64,000 bases of DNA from Calditrichota bacterium (GTDB taxonomy: Bacteria; Calditrichota; Calditrichia; Calditrichales; J004), in the NCBI GenBank assembly GCA_013112635.1, contig JABFGF010000007.1, positions 1-64,000 on the forward strand, given 5' to 3'. Positions 43,964-52,575 of this stretch are shown here, piece after piece. The position numbers and the translations under genes were made by a program. A model generated the notes under the pieces. The model was not told the origin of the DNA. It saw only the letters and a list, made by a program, of their open reading frames with translations, and did no database searches. Numbering within the stretch: position 1 is the first letter of the stretch; every line of letters starts with the position of its first letter.

Positions 43964-45160
43964 ATGTCTTCACTACCCATTTTAAACAGCCCCTCGAAAG
44001 CGAAAGACAGGGTTTTTGATCGTAAAGGAGATATCCCGACTGAGTATTTTAAGGATGAGCTTTTCGAGCTTGAGGCAAAAGGGGAATTAATCGTTCATCG
44101 AATTGCCGATGATAATTTTGTCGAAGTTGATACGAAATACGGACGTAAGAAAAAAATCCCGATACAAAATACCTGGCACCATAAATCCTGTGGCCAATGT
44201 GGGCATATTCCCGGATATTCAACATCAATTTTCTGGCTTCACCGGCAGCTGGGGTATAAGTATCACGATCCGAAAGATCAGACTTCGTGTACAGCCTGGA
44301 ATTACTATGCTTCTTCTGCTTCCAATTCTGCAGCACAAGCAGCAATCGCCATCCGTAATTTTGCACAGGCTTACGAAGATGGTTATTTCCCATTGATTCA
44401 CTGCGGAACCAGTTATGGCCACTACAAAGAAACGCGTCATGAAATTCTGCACCATCAAAAATTGCGTGATCAGGTTCGCAGAATTTTAGATAAGCTTGGC
44501 AAGCCTTTGGTTTTTCCAGAAGAAATTGTCCATTATTCTGAATGGATTCATGTAATGCGCGATCAGATCAAATCAAAACAGAAAGTCGATTTTAGCGATG
44601 TAACCGCAACTGTTCATCCGGCCTGCCATTATCACAAGCTGGTGGTTGAAGATGCCATATATGACCGCGACTTATATGATGGCCAGCGTACAGCAACTGT
44701 TTCCGGTGTTGTGAAAGCTGTTGGTGCAAATTTGGCAGATTACTCTACCTGGCACGACTGCTGTGGTTTTGGTTTCCGTCATATTTTGGTTAGCCGGGAT
44801 TTTTCACGCTCCTTTGCCACGATCAGAAAAATTGAACGCATGAAGGAAGAAGCTAACCCGGATGTTGTGATTACTCATGACACAGGTTGTGTGACCACTC
44901 TGGATAAAAGCCAGTTTGCAACACAGGCACATGATAGAAAAGTTGGCATTCCTGTATTATCAGACGCTCAGTTTGCGGCGCTTGCGATGGGTGCGCATCC
45001 GTATAAAGTTTGTCAACTACACTGGCATGGAGTTGATAACAAACCGCTTATGGAAAAAATGGGCATTGACCATAAAAAAGCCTGGGCGGAATTTGAAGAA
45101 CAAGTTGAAAGAATTAAATCAGGTGAAATTGAATATATGTCATGGGAGGATGCTGAATGA
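43964..45160 (+). CDS. hdrB1: sHdrB1: heterodisulfide reductase subunit B-like CCG protein
   Basis: A 398-aa protein with two CCG-type modules that in HdrB bind non-cubane [4Fe-4S] clusters. First module: KSCGQCGHIPG (C76, C79) with later QTSCTAW; second module: HPACHYHK, WHDCCGFGFRH and HDTGCVTT. The size and arrangement match sHdrB1 of sulfur oxidisers. In methanogen HdrB such clusters cleave a disulfide; here the probable job is handling a lipoyl- or thiol-bound sulfur species. Its end overlaps the hdrA start by four bases. Confidence 0.88.
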   Translation: MSSLPILNSPSKAKDRVFDRKGDIPTEYFKDELFELEAKGELIVHRIADDNFVEVDTKYGRKKKIPIQNTWHHKSCGQCGHIPGYSTSIFWLHRQLGYKYHDPKDQTSCTAWNYYASSASNSAAQAAIAIRNFAQAYEDGYFPLIHCGTSYGHYKETRHEILHHQKLRDQVRRILDKLGKPLVFPEEIVHYSEWIHVMRDQIKSKQKVDFSDVTATVHPACHYHKLVVEDAIYDRDLYDGQRTATVSGVVKAVGANLADYSTWHDCCGFGFRHILVSRDFSRSFATIRKIERMKEEANPDVVITHDTGCVTTLDKSQFATQAHDRKVGIPVLSDAQFAALAMGAHPYKVCQLHWHGVDNKPLMEKMGIDHKKAWAEFEEQVERIKSGEIEYMSWEDAE

Positions 45161-46197
45161 AACCTGTACTAATTGTAGGCGGCGGACCAGCCGGTCTTGA
45201 GGCAGCGCGTGGTTTGGCAGATTTAGGTTACAATTCAATTATTGTTGAAAAAAATGATTTCCTTGGCGGTAAGCCAATCGAAGAACATTATTCTGTTTTA
45301 ACCCCGGATCAAAGAGATGCTGAAACCGCGATGAAGGAAAAAATTGATGCGGTAACGGGTAATGAAATGGTGGATATTAAAACCAACTCAACAGTTATTG
45401 CGACAGATGGTGATGCACCGAATATGATGGTTACTTTAAAAGGCAAAGTGGATGAAGAGGTAATCGAGGTAGGCTCAGTGATTGTTGCAACAGGTTTTGA
45501 TCATTTTGATCCCGGCAAAGAAACACAGATGTATGGCTATTATGAGTATGATGATGTAATTACGCTGGTCGATGCTGAAAAAATGTTTAAAGAAAAAAAC
45601 TTTGTTCGCCCATCCAATGGTGAAAAACCAAAAGATGTTTGTTTTATTCAATGTGTCGGTAGCCGTGACAGGCAGATTGGAAATCAGTGGTGCTCTAAAG
45701 TGTGCTGTGGGATTGCTTCTCAACAAGCCATTGAAGTTCGAGAGCTAATTCCGGATGCCAGGGTATTTGTCTTTTATATTGATCTTCGTGCCTATGGATT
45801 TTGGGAAGATGATGTTTATTGGAAAGCGCAGGAGCAGCATAAAGTAAATTTTGTGCGTGGTATTGTAACTGAAATTACCAAACGTGGTGAGCAAGTTGTG
45901 GTGAAAGGCGAGGATACGACTTTGGGCCGCCCAATGGAAATCCCCATGGATGTAGTTGTTCTTTCGGTTGGTATGGAGCCAAGTGAAGGCACAAAAGCTA
46001 TGGCCGATTTGTTCAAGTTGCCATTGGAACATCATGGATGGATCGCTACAACAGGTGGTTGTATGAACACAGTTTCTACTGAACGCGATGGTGTTTTTAT
46101 TGCCGGTGCAGCTGGTGGTCCTGCGGATTTGGAAGACTCGGTTTCCATGGGTGGAGCCGCAGCAATGAAGGCTGCTGCTTTTGTACGAAACAGTTAA
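45157..46197 (+). CDS. hdrA: sHdrA: FAD-binding heterodisulfide reductase subunit A-like protein
   Basis: A 346-aa flavoprotein: FAD Rossmann motif VGGGPAGLEAARGLADLGY at the N-terminus, ATGFDHFDPG in the middle, and the HdrA iron-sulfur motif with C162, C166, C179, C183 and C184 (QCVGSRD...WCSKVCC). C-terminal CMNTVSTERDGVFIAGAAGGPAD is the second FAD contact. It lacks the ferredoxin and thioredoxin-reductase-like extensions of methanogen HdrA, as sHdrA does. The start overlaps hdrB1 by four bases (ATGA), so B1 and A are translationally coupled. Confidence 0.92.
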   Translation: MKPVLIVGGGPAGLEAARGLADLGYNSIIVEKNDFLGGKPIEEHYSVLTPDQRDAETAMKEKIDAVTGNEMVDIKTNSTVIATDGDAPNMMVTLKGKVDEEVIEVGSVIVATGFDHFDPGKETQMYGYYEYDDVITLVDAEKMFKEKNFVRPSNGEKPKDVCFIQCVGSRDRQIGNQWCSKVCCGIASQQAIEVRELIPDARVFVFYIDLRAYGFWEDDVYWKAQEQHKVNFVRGIVTEITKRGEQVVVKGEDTTLGRPMEIPMDVVVLSVGMEPSEGTKAMADLFKLPLEHHGWIATTGGCMNTVSTERDGVFIAGAAGGPADLEDSVSMGGAAAMKAAAFVRNS

Positions 46198-46207
46198 TCA
46201 TTTAATT

Positions 46208-46280
46208 GTCATTCTGAGCGAAAAGCAAAGAAGCGAAGAATCCCATCTTTTAGGGGATGCTTCGTTCCTCAGCATGACAG
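46208..46280. repeat. Palindromic intergenic repeat 3
   Basis: GTCATTCTGAGCGA...GAAGAATCCC (46208-46244) faces GGGGATGCTTCGTTCCTCAGCATGAC (46253-46278). A clear member of the GTCATTC...GAATGAC family, in the gap between hdrA and the Hyp gene. Confidence 0.75.
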
Positions 46281-46326
46281 TCATTTTAATTGTCAATATT
46301 CAATAAAAAATAATCAATCCAAAAAA

Positions 46327-47079
46327 ATGTTATACGACGAAATAACCATAGATAAATCTATCGACAGTGAATCGGCCCATGAGTTTCTAATGGAGGCAAC
46401 GCGGTTAGCGTCTTCATCCGAACTTGAGGACATCGGGCAGAGGATGCAGAAAAAAAGCGCCTTATTCCAAGCTGTTTTGCAACCGGATTCTATCGCTGAT
46501 TTAAGTGAAAAGAAGTTAAAAACACTTTTCAAATATATGTTTTTCCTGCGTCGTAAATCAGCAATTTTATTGCAAAGCAACACGATGGAATCTATCCGTA
46601 ATGAAATCACAACATTATTATATGGTGAGCAAGATTTGGCTGTACGTTATAACCGGTTTGTCAGCACAATCAGTGGATTAAATGAAATGTTATCTGTAAG
46701 CCTGGCAAGCGAACTATTGTTTTTTACTAATCCTGAAAAATATTGGTTGATGAATAACTGGATTTGGGATCCAAAAACAAAGGGTGGTGCATTATCCCTA
46801 ATCTTGCAGAATGACTATGAAGTGAAAGGTGAAACATCGGGCGAATTGTATAAATCAATAGGCGAAGCAATGCACATGGTAAACCAGGCAGGCCAGGTAG
46901 AAGGGTTTTCACGGATTTCCAGCGGACTTTACGGCACTCATATTTTTCTGGCTTGTGTTTATGCCGTTTATATGTTTACAGTTTTCAAAATAAAATTATC
47001 AAAAGAGTTTAATCGCATTCTGCCACAACTTCCGGAGCTGGCGCGAAGGGTGCTTGGTGTCCAAAAATTGGAGATATAG
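46327..47079 (+). CDS. sHdr-associated conserved hypothetical protein (Hyp)
   Basis: A 250-aa, mainly helical protein without metal-binding cysteine motifs or signal peptide. Its position directly between hdrA and the fused HdrC2B2-type gene is that of the conserved 'hyp' gene found in sHdr clusters, and no other function is suggested by sequence. Segments such as LLFFTNPEKYWLMNNWIWDPKTKGGAL could serve in alignment. Identification rests on context more than on a recognised motif. Its stop abuts the next ATG. Confidence 0.65.
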   Translation: MLYDEITIDKSIDSESAHEFLMEATRLASSSELEDIGQRMQKKSALFQAVLQPDSIADLSEKKLKTLFKYMFFLRRKSAILLQSNTMESIRNEITTLLYGEQDLAVRYNRFVSTISGLNEMLSVSLASELLFFTNPEKYWLMNNWIWDPKTKGGALSLILQNDYEVKGETSGELYKSIGEAMHMVNQAGQVEGFSRISSGLYGTHIFLACVYAVYMFTVFKIKLSKEFNRILPQLPELARRVLGVQKLEI

Positions 47080-48381
47080 ATGAGTACGATCCATAAAACA
47101 ATGAACCGCAAAGAGAAGGATAAAAATCAATCTTTTGTACAAAAAGAAAACGCGATAGTTGATGGAATCGATATCTCCGGGCATTGGAACAGAATGTATG
47201 AACCCAGGGAACTCACATCGTACGATACAAGCGGCTTAGATGAACTTCGGGATATTCCGGGAGCTGAGTCAATAGGATGGTGTTATCAATGTGCTCAATG
47301 TATTGGGGTTTGTCCGGTAGATAATGTGGGAGATTATGGTCCACGAAAAATTTACCGTAAACTACAAACAGGCCTAAATATTTTAGAAAGTGCTGATCTG
47401 TGGCAATGTACAACCTGCATGAATTGTTTGCGCGTTTGCCCAAAAGAAGTGGATATGATTAAGATTATGCCCGCTGCCAGGGAAAAAGCGATTCTCGATG
47501 GTAAAGAAGTGCCCGCGGAATTGCAGGAAATGTTTCAGAACACCGCGGAATATGGCAACCCGATGGGTGAATCCGCCAGAAAAAGAACAAAGTGGGCCAA
47601 GAAGCTTGATGTAGATGTTCGTGATTTGTCAAAGAATCCGGAACCGGTGGATGTACTTTGGTTTGTTGGGGACTATTATGCTTATCACGGACGAGGAAAT
47701 GATGCGGCAGAGTCAATGGCCAGGGTGTTCTCAAAACTGGGCGTTGATTTTGGAACGCTTGGCACAGAAGAGAAATGTGATGGTGATTCTCAACGTTTAG
47801 CCGGCGAAAAAGGCCTTTATGAAATGATGGCAGAGCATAACATTGAGCAGTTTAACAATCAGGAATTTAATAAGCTTGTTGTAAGTGGACCTCATGCATA
47901 TAACGCCATAAAAAATGAATATCCGAAAATGGGTGGGGAATATAATGTAGATCATTACACTCAGTTTTTATCCGGAATGCTGGAAAAGCTTAAACCGCTC
48001 ATGACCAAATCATTTGATAAAAAAGTGACCTTTCATGATCCATGCTACCTGGGTCGCCACAATGGTGAATATGATGCACCGCGCGCTTTGCTTAATGCCA
48101 TTCCGGGAATAGAATTTGGTGAAATGTTCCGTTGCAAAGAGCAGGGCTATTGCTGTGGCGGTGGCGGTGGCGGAATGTGGCTTGATGGATTTATGGCAGA
48201 CAATATCAATGAACGACTTTCTGAAAACCGGGTCAAAGAAGCTATTGCAGTCGGAGCTGAAGTTTTGGCTGTTTGCTGTCCGTACGAGGTTTCGCGATTT
48301 GAAGACGCTGTAAAATCCACAGGAAATGAAGGTATGCTTGAGGTTCTGGATATTATTGAAATTATAGATCGCTGTATGTAG
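47080..48381 (+). CDS. hdrB3: sHdrB3: fused HdrC/HdrB-like iron-sulfur protein
   Basis: A 433-aa fusion of an HdrC-like ferredoxin part and an HdrB-like part. Cubane clusters: C68/C71/C74/C78 and C110/C113/C116/C120. The second CCG module is complete (HDPCYLGRHNGEYDAPR, YCCGGGGGGMW, AVCCPYE). The first is reduced to a single cysteine, C233 in EEKCDGDS, where canonical modules have CC. In type II sHdr clusters one such fusion replaces separate B2 and C2 subunits. It is paralogous to the C-terminal half of the membrane protein at 50399. Followed by a repeat-containing gap and etfB. Confidence 0.88.
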   Translation: MSTIHKTMNRKEKDKNQSFVQKENAIVDGIDISGHWNRMYEPRELTSYDTSGLDELRDIPGAESIGWCYQCAQCIGVCPVDNVGDYGPRKIYRKLQTGLNILESADLWQCTTCMNCLRVCPKEVDMIKIMPAAREKAILDGKEVPAELQEMFQNTAEYGNPMGESARKRTKWAKKLDVDVRDLSKNPEPVDVLWFVGDYYAYHGRGNDAAESMARVFSKLGVDFGTLGTEEKCDGDSQRLAGEKGLYEMMAEHNIEQFNNQEFNKLVVSGPHAYNAIKNEYPKMGGEYNVDHYTQFLSGMLEKLKPLMTKSFDKKVTFHDPCYLGRHNGEYDAPRALLNAIPGIEFGEMFRCKEQGYCCGGGGGGMWLDGFMADNINERLSENRVKEAIAVGAEVLAVCCPYEVSRFEDAVKSTGNEGMLEVLDIIEIIDRCM

Positions 48382-48428
48382 AAAGCGTACCACGGAAATA
48401 CACGAAGCTTTTATGAAACGAGGGAGTT

Positions 48429-48551
48429 GTCATTCTGAGCGGAGTTGGCGGAGCGAAGAATCCCATATTGATAGATCATGTCATTTTTTAATTGATAACC
48501 CATATCTCTAATAGGGGATTCTTCTCTGCACTGCGTTTCGCTCAGAATGAC
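48429..48551. repeat. Palindromic intergenic repeat 4
   Basis: The clearest copy: GTCATTCTGAGCGGAG...GAAGAATCCC (48429-48465) against GGGGATTCTTC...GCTCAGAATGAC (48517-48551), with an A/T-rich centre. It occupies most of the gap between hdrB3 and etfB. An apparent ATG at 48547 falls in its right arm and is not a start. Confidence 0.8.
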
Positions 48552-48588
48552 ATACAATATTTTAAATAAACTAATTAAAGGAAATACT

Positions 48589-49335
48589 ATGAAGATTGTT
48601 GTACTCTTGAAACAGGTCCCGGATTTAGTAGAAGATCTGGATATTGATGATAGTGGGACTTCGCTGGATTATGAATATCTAAAAATGAAACTTAATGAAT
48701 TTGATGACCATGCTCTGGAAGAAGCAATACTCCTAAAAGAATCCGATGGGGCAGAAGTTGTTGCTGTTGCTATTGATGGCGATGATGTCGATAAAATGCT
48801 ATTTACTGCGTTGGCCAAAGGAGCGGATAAGGCAGTAAAAATTACAGGTGCCGATCCTTATGCTGATAATCATGCCTTGGCAAAAGTTATGGCAGATGCC
48901 GTTTCGGGAATGGGTGCTGATCTGGTATTTACGGGTGTTCAATCTGCCGGTGACCGTGATGGCCAACTTGGTCCGTTGATGGCTGTTCATCTGGGATCGC
49001 CATCAGTAAGTGTTATAACAAGTGTAAAAGCATCCGGTAATTCTGTAACTATTGAAAAAGAATATTCCGGGGGTGTGATGGCAGAATTTGAAGTTGACAT
49101 GCCCGCTGTTTTAGGAATACAAGCTGCACGTCAAACACCTCGATATGCACCGGTTTCAAAAGTACGTCAGATTCAACAATCTGCTTCACTTGAAGAAATT
49201 GCTGCCGGCTCAACAGACGGAGCCGCAAGTTCAACAGTTACAAAAATCGCCCATCCGGAAAAAGGTGGTGGGGCAAAAATGCTCTCCGATGTTGATGAGA
49301 TTGTTGATATTTTAAAAGAGAAAGGGGTGGCCTGA
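48589..49335 (+). CDS. etfB: Electron transfer flavoprotein beta subunit
   Basis: A 248-aa EtfB: MKIVVLLKQVPDL at the N-terminus, MKLNEFDDHALEEAILLKE, LVFTGVQSAGDRDGQLGP and the signature LGIQAARQTPRYAPVSKVRQ. ATG 48589 is supported by AAAGGAA at 48577-48583 and by homology; an in-frame ATG 42 bases upstream lies in a repeat. EtfAB is typical of type II sHdr clusters, where it would take electrons from the complex and pass them to a membrane ETF:quinone oxidoreductase. No acyl-CoA dehydrogenase gene is nearby. Confidence 0.92.
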   Translation: MKIVVLLKQVPDLVEDLDIDDSGTSLDYEYLKMKLNEFDDHALEEAILLKESDGAEVVAVAIDGDDVDKMLFTALAKGADKAVKITGADPYADNHALAKVMADAVSGMGADLVFTGVQSAGDRDGQLGPLMAVHLGSPSVSVITSVKASGNSVTIEKEYSGGVMAEFEVDMPAVLGIQAARQTPRYAPVSKVRQIQQSASLEEIAAGSTDGAASSTVTKIAHPEKGGGAKMLSDVDEIVDILKEKGVA

Positions 49336-50267
49336 TGGGAGAAGTTTTGGTAGTTGCTGAACACCTGAATGGTGAATTGGCAGAAATAACATTTGAAATG
49401 ATTGGAATGGCCAAATCCCTTGGTGGAGATATTAACATTGCTCTTCTTGGTGGCACAGATGAAATGGTTAATCAGCTAGGCGCTGCATCAAATGTGTATC
49501 GTGTTGACTGCGGTAGTGATTATAATCCTGAATCATATTCCGCTGCTTTAAAAGCAGTTGTTGATGCAAAATCACCACAGGTAATTATGGTTGGCAACAG
49601 CTCTATGGGAATGGATATGGCCAATACATTATCTGTCCAAAACGGATTGCCCTTTGCTGCGGCTTGCAAAAATATATCAGGCGGTGGAAACACAACTGTT
49701 GAGGCCGGTCTGTTTGGTGGGAAAATTAATGTTACGTCCGATTTAGGCGCAGGTGCATGCATAGTAACTGTGGCAGCCGGTTCCGTATCTGCAGATGAAG
49801 GCAGGGCTGATGGTTCTCCTGCAACAGAAAACATTGATATGCCAGCAACGGCAGGGAAAGTTCGCTTTAATAAAGTGATTATGCCTGAAAGCGCTGATGT
49901 TGATATCACTGCTAAAGAAGTACTTGTGGCAATAGGCCGAGGAATTGGTAGTAAGGATGATATCGAGGTAGCCGATGAATTGGCGGAAGTTTTAGACGCA
50001 GCTGTTGCAGCTTCACGTCCGATAATTGATGCAGGTTGGATGCCAAAATCACGACAGGTTGGTAAGTCAGGATTAAAAGTAAAACCCAAAGTTTACATCG
50101 CCCTGGGCATTTCCGGAGCGCCGGAACATATTGAAGGTATGAAAAGCGCATCAACAATTATTGCCATCAATACAGATAAAAATGCACCAATTTTTGATGT
50201 AGCTCATTACGGCATGGTGGGTGACTTATTTGATATTGCCGAGGAATTGACAGAAGCGCTTGAATAA
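49335..50267 (+). CDS. etfA: Electron transfer flavoprotein alpha subunit
   Basis: A 310-aa EtfA with N-terminal VLVVAEHLNGELAEITFEMIG and the C-terminal FAD domain (SRPIIDAGWMPKSRQVGKSGLKVKPKVYIALGISGAPEHIEGMKSASTIIAINTDKNAPIFDVAHYGMVGD in order), all expected for the FAD-binding subunit. Its ATG shares a base with the etfB stop. Together with etfB and the membrane oxidoreductase that follows it forms a standard electron export unit. Confidence 0.93.
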   Translation: MGEVLVVAEHLNGELAEITFEMIGMAKSLGGDINIALLGGTDEMVNQLGAASNVYRVDCGSDYNPESYSAALKAVVDAKSPQVIMVGNSSMGMDMANTLSVQNGLPFAAACKNISGGGNTTVEAGLFGGKINVTSDLGAGACIVTVAAGSVSADEGRADGSPATENIDMPATAGKVRFNKVIMPESADVDITAKEVLVAIGRGIGSKDDIEVADELAEVLDAAVAASRPIIDAGWMPKSRQVGKSGLKVKPKVYIALGISGAPEHIEGMKSASTIIAINTDKNAPIFDVAHYGMVGDLFDIAEELTEALE

Positions 50268-50291
50268 CATTTTGTTTTTTCTAAGCAAGGT

Positions 50292-50366
50292 GTCATACTG
50301 AACGCAGTGAAGTATCCCATCCGGGAAGGGGATTCTTCGCTATGTTACACGCCACTCAGAATGACA
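50292..50366. repeat. Palindromic intergenic repeat 5
   Basis: GTCATACTGAACGCAGTGAAGTATCCC against GGGGATTCTTCGCTATG...CACTCAGAATGAC, in the gap between etfA and the EMO-like gene. Arms match those of the 48.4 kb copy with a few differences. Confidence 0.75.
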
Positions 50367-50398
50367 GATAAATTGATACTCTTTTTCAGGAGATTTAA

Positions 50399-52444
50399 AT
50401 GCTCTCGTTTGAAGAACAAATTGCATTTATACTGCTTGTTATAATCTGCGGTGCAATAGCTGCTGTTGGATTTAGCAGGATTTTTAAAATCATAAAACTA
50501 GGCGCTCCGGCTGACCGCAGCGACAATCTTGTTGGCCGATTTATTAAAGCTTTAATTGATGTGGGTTTACAAAAAACCATATTTAAAGCAAGGCCTTTGG
50601 CAAGTACTTTTCATGCCATGATCTTTTTTGGATTTAGTTTTTATTTACTCGTTAATATTAACGATGTACTCGAAGCCTACGTAGAAGGGTGGACAACGAT
50701 TGGGGGCGGACTTCTAGCTTCTGCCTTCAATCTTTTTTCTGATATTTTCAGCGTTTTTGTTTTGGTTGGAATGGTTTTCTTTTTGATCCGTCGTTTTATT
50801 GGAAAACCCAAAGTATTTGAGTTTAACAAGAATGTGTTGCTCAATCCATCGGTCGCAGCCGGTGGTGTAAAACGAGATTCGCTAATAGTCGGGATTTTTA
50901 TTCTCATTCATGTTGGTTCACGCTGGCTGGGAACGGCTTTTCATCTGGCTGAACATGGTCACGGTGATCCTTATTTGCCAACTGCAAGCATGGTGGCTGG
51001 TTTGTTTAGCGGAATGAGTCCCGATGCCCTTACATTTGGAATTCACCTGACATGGTGGCTGGCAATGGGATTGATTGTTGTTTTCCTCCCATATTTTCCC
51101 TATAGCAAACATATTCATTTGATGATTGCGCCGGTAAACCTCGCTTTGGGCCGCCGAACAGCAAATGGTTTGATGGATTCAATTTATAATCCGAATTCGC
51201 CAGGGGCTGAAAAACTTACGGATTTACCCTGGCCGCAAATTGTTGACCCTTATGCCTGCATTATGTGTACTCGCTGCCATGAAGTATGCCCGGCACATAA
51301 TTCGGGAACACCGTTAAGCCCATCTGCACTTGAAATAAATAAGCGTTATCTGATAAACCAAAAAGGTAAAGAAATCGCTGCCGGGAATTGCCCTGATAAT
51401 CTTCTGGAAAGTGTTATTTCTGAAGATGCGGTTTGGTCCTGTACAACTTGCATGGCCTGTGTTGAAGTTTGCCCGGTTGGAAATGAACCGATGGCCGATA
51501 TTCTGCAAATGCGTCGTAAAATGGTTTTTAACGCACAAATGCCCGATGAACTCGCAGAGGTTTTACGCAACCTCGATGAACAAGGCAATTCATTTGGCGA
51601 GTCTGCACGCAAGCGCACAAAGTGGACAAAAGGACTGGATGAAATAAAAGATCCGACCAAAGAACCGGTTAAGTATTTATGGTTTGTTGGAGACTTTGCA
51701 TCATTTAATCAAAACTGTCAGGATACGACAAAAAAGGTTGCCCGGGTATTAAATGCTGCGGGTGTTGATTTTGGTATCGTGGCCAAAGGCGAAAAATCGG
51801 CAGGAAATGATGTACGCCGTGCAGGCGAAGAAGGGCTTTTTGAGGCACTGGCAGAAGATAATATAGCCATGCTGGAAGGCTGTGATTTTGAAGAAATTAT
51901 TACGACAGATCCACATACTTTTAATGCACTTAAAAATGAATACCCTGCAAAAGGCGGGGAATATAAAGTGCACCATTATTCAACCTTTTTGTTGGATTTG
52001 ATCAACAACGGTCAAATTGAATTGAAGAAAAAAGTAAGTGCAAAAGTGACCTATCACGACCCATGCTACCTTGGCCGTTACAATGGCATTTTTGATGCGC
52101 CACGTGAATTGATGAAAGCTTGTGGTGTTGAACTTGTTGAGATGCCGCGAAATAAAAATAATTCATTTTGCTGCGGTGCCGGAGGCGGACGTGTCTGGAT
52201 GAAAGACCATGATGATATGACCCAACGCCCAAGTGAAAACCGAATTGAAGAAGCCATGAGCCTGGGTGAAATAAATTATTTTACAGTCGCTTGTCCCAAA
52301 GATATGACCATGTATGCGGATGCTGTTAAAACGTCTGGCAATGAAGGTAAGATTGAAGTAATGGATATTATCGATTACGTGCTTGAAGCAATGGATATCC
52401 GTGAACCTGCTGCAGAAGAAATTGTTGAGGTTCCGGCTAAATAA
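50399..52444 (+). CDS. Membrane iron-sulfur ETF:quinone oxidoreductase (EMO-like)
   Basis: A 681-aa protein. The N-terminal ~260 residues contain about five helices of nitrate-reductase-gamma/HdrE type with histidines (ASTFHAMIFFGF, ILIHVGSRWLG, AFHLAEHGHG) that could ligate b hemes. Two cubane cluster motifs follow (C287/C290/C293/C297 and C348/C351/C354/C358), then two CCG modules. The first CCG has lost its cysteine (S467 in GEKSAGND); the second is intact (HDPCYLGRYNG, SFCCGAGGG, VACPKD). This matches membrane ETF:(methyl)menaquinone oxidoreductases. Directly downstream of etfBA, it should feed sHdr electrons to the quinone pool. Confidence 0.85.
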   Translation: MLSFEEQIAFILLVIICGAIAAVGFSRIFKIIKLGAPADRSDNLVGRFIKALIDVGLQKTIFKARPLASTFHAMIFFGFSFYLLVNINDVLEAYVEGWTTIGGGLLASAFNLFSDIFSVFVLVGMVFFLIRRFIGKPKVFEFNKNVLLNPSVAAGGVKRDSLIVGIFILIHVGSRWLGTAFHLAEHGHGDPYLPTASMVAGLFSGMSPDALTFGIHLTWWLAMGLIVVFLPYFPYSKHIHLMIAPVNLALGRRTANGLMDSIYNPNSPGAEKLTDLPWPQIVDPYACIMCTRCHEVCPAHNSGTPLSPSALEINKRYLINQKGKEIAAGNCPDNLLESVISEDAVWSCTTCMACVEVCPVGNEPMADILQMRRKMVFNAQMPDELAEVLRNLDEQGNSFGESARKRTKWTKGLDEIKDPTKEPVKYLWFVGDFASFNQNCQDTTKKVARVLNAAGVDFGIVAKGEKSAGNDVRRAGEEGLFEALAEDNIAMLEGCDFEEIITTDPHTFNALKNEYPAKGGEYKVHHYSTFLLDLINNGQIELKKKVSAKVTYHDPCYLGRYNGIFDAPRELMKACGVELVEMPRNKNNSFCCGAGGGRVWMKDHDDMTQRPSENRIEEAMSLGEINYFTVACPKDMTMYADAVKTSGNEGKIEVMDIIDYVLEAMDIREPAAEEIVEVPAK

Positions 52445-52472
52445 TAAAGGCAATTTTTTCAATTCATCTATT

Positions 52473-52544
52473 TTGTCATTCCCGAGTATATTTGTCAGGA
52501 ATCAAAAAATTTAGATTCCTGCTAAAAGCAAACAGGAATGACAA
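52473..52544. repeat. Palindromic intergenic repeat 6
   Basis: TTGTCATTCCCGAG (52473-52486) against AACAGGAATGACAA (52531-52544), with an inner AGGAATC / GATTCCT stem. Located between the EMO-like and epimerase genes; an in-frame TTG at 52492 lies within it. Confidence 0.75.
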
Positions 52545-52575
52545 TTTCAAATATCATTTAAGAAGAAATGAGTTT

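Noticed and set aside
48547-48588. Upstream ATG as start of etfB
   Set aside because: It lies in the right arm of a repeat, has no ribosome-binding site and extends the protein with unrelated residues; ATG 48589 has AAAGGAA at the right distance.
48589-50267. EtfAB as part of fatty-acid beta-oxidation
   Set aside because: No acyl-CoA dehydrogenase, hydratase or thiolase gene is nearby, and the pair is embedded in sHdr genes before an EMO-like oxidoreductase.
52492-52575. N-terminal extension of the epimerase from a TTG codon
   Set aside because: The extra 28 codons lie in a palindromic repeat and read as low-complexity basic sequence; the Rossmann motif begins right after ATG 52576.
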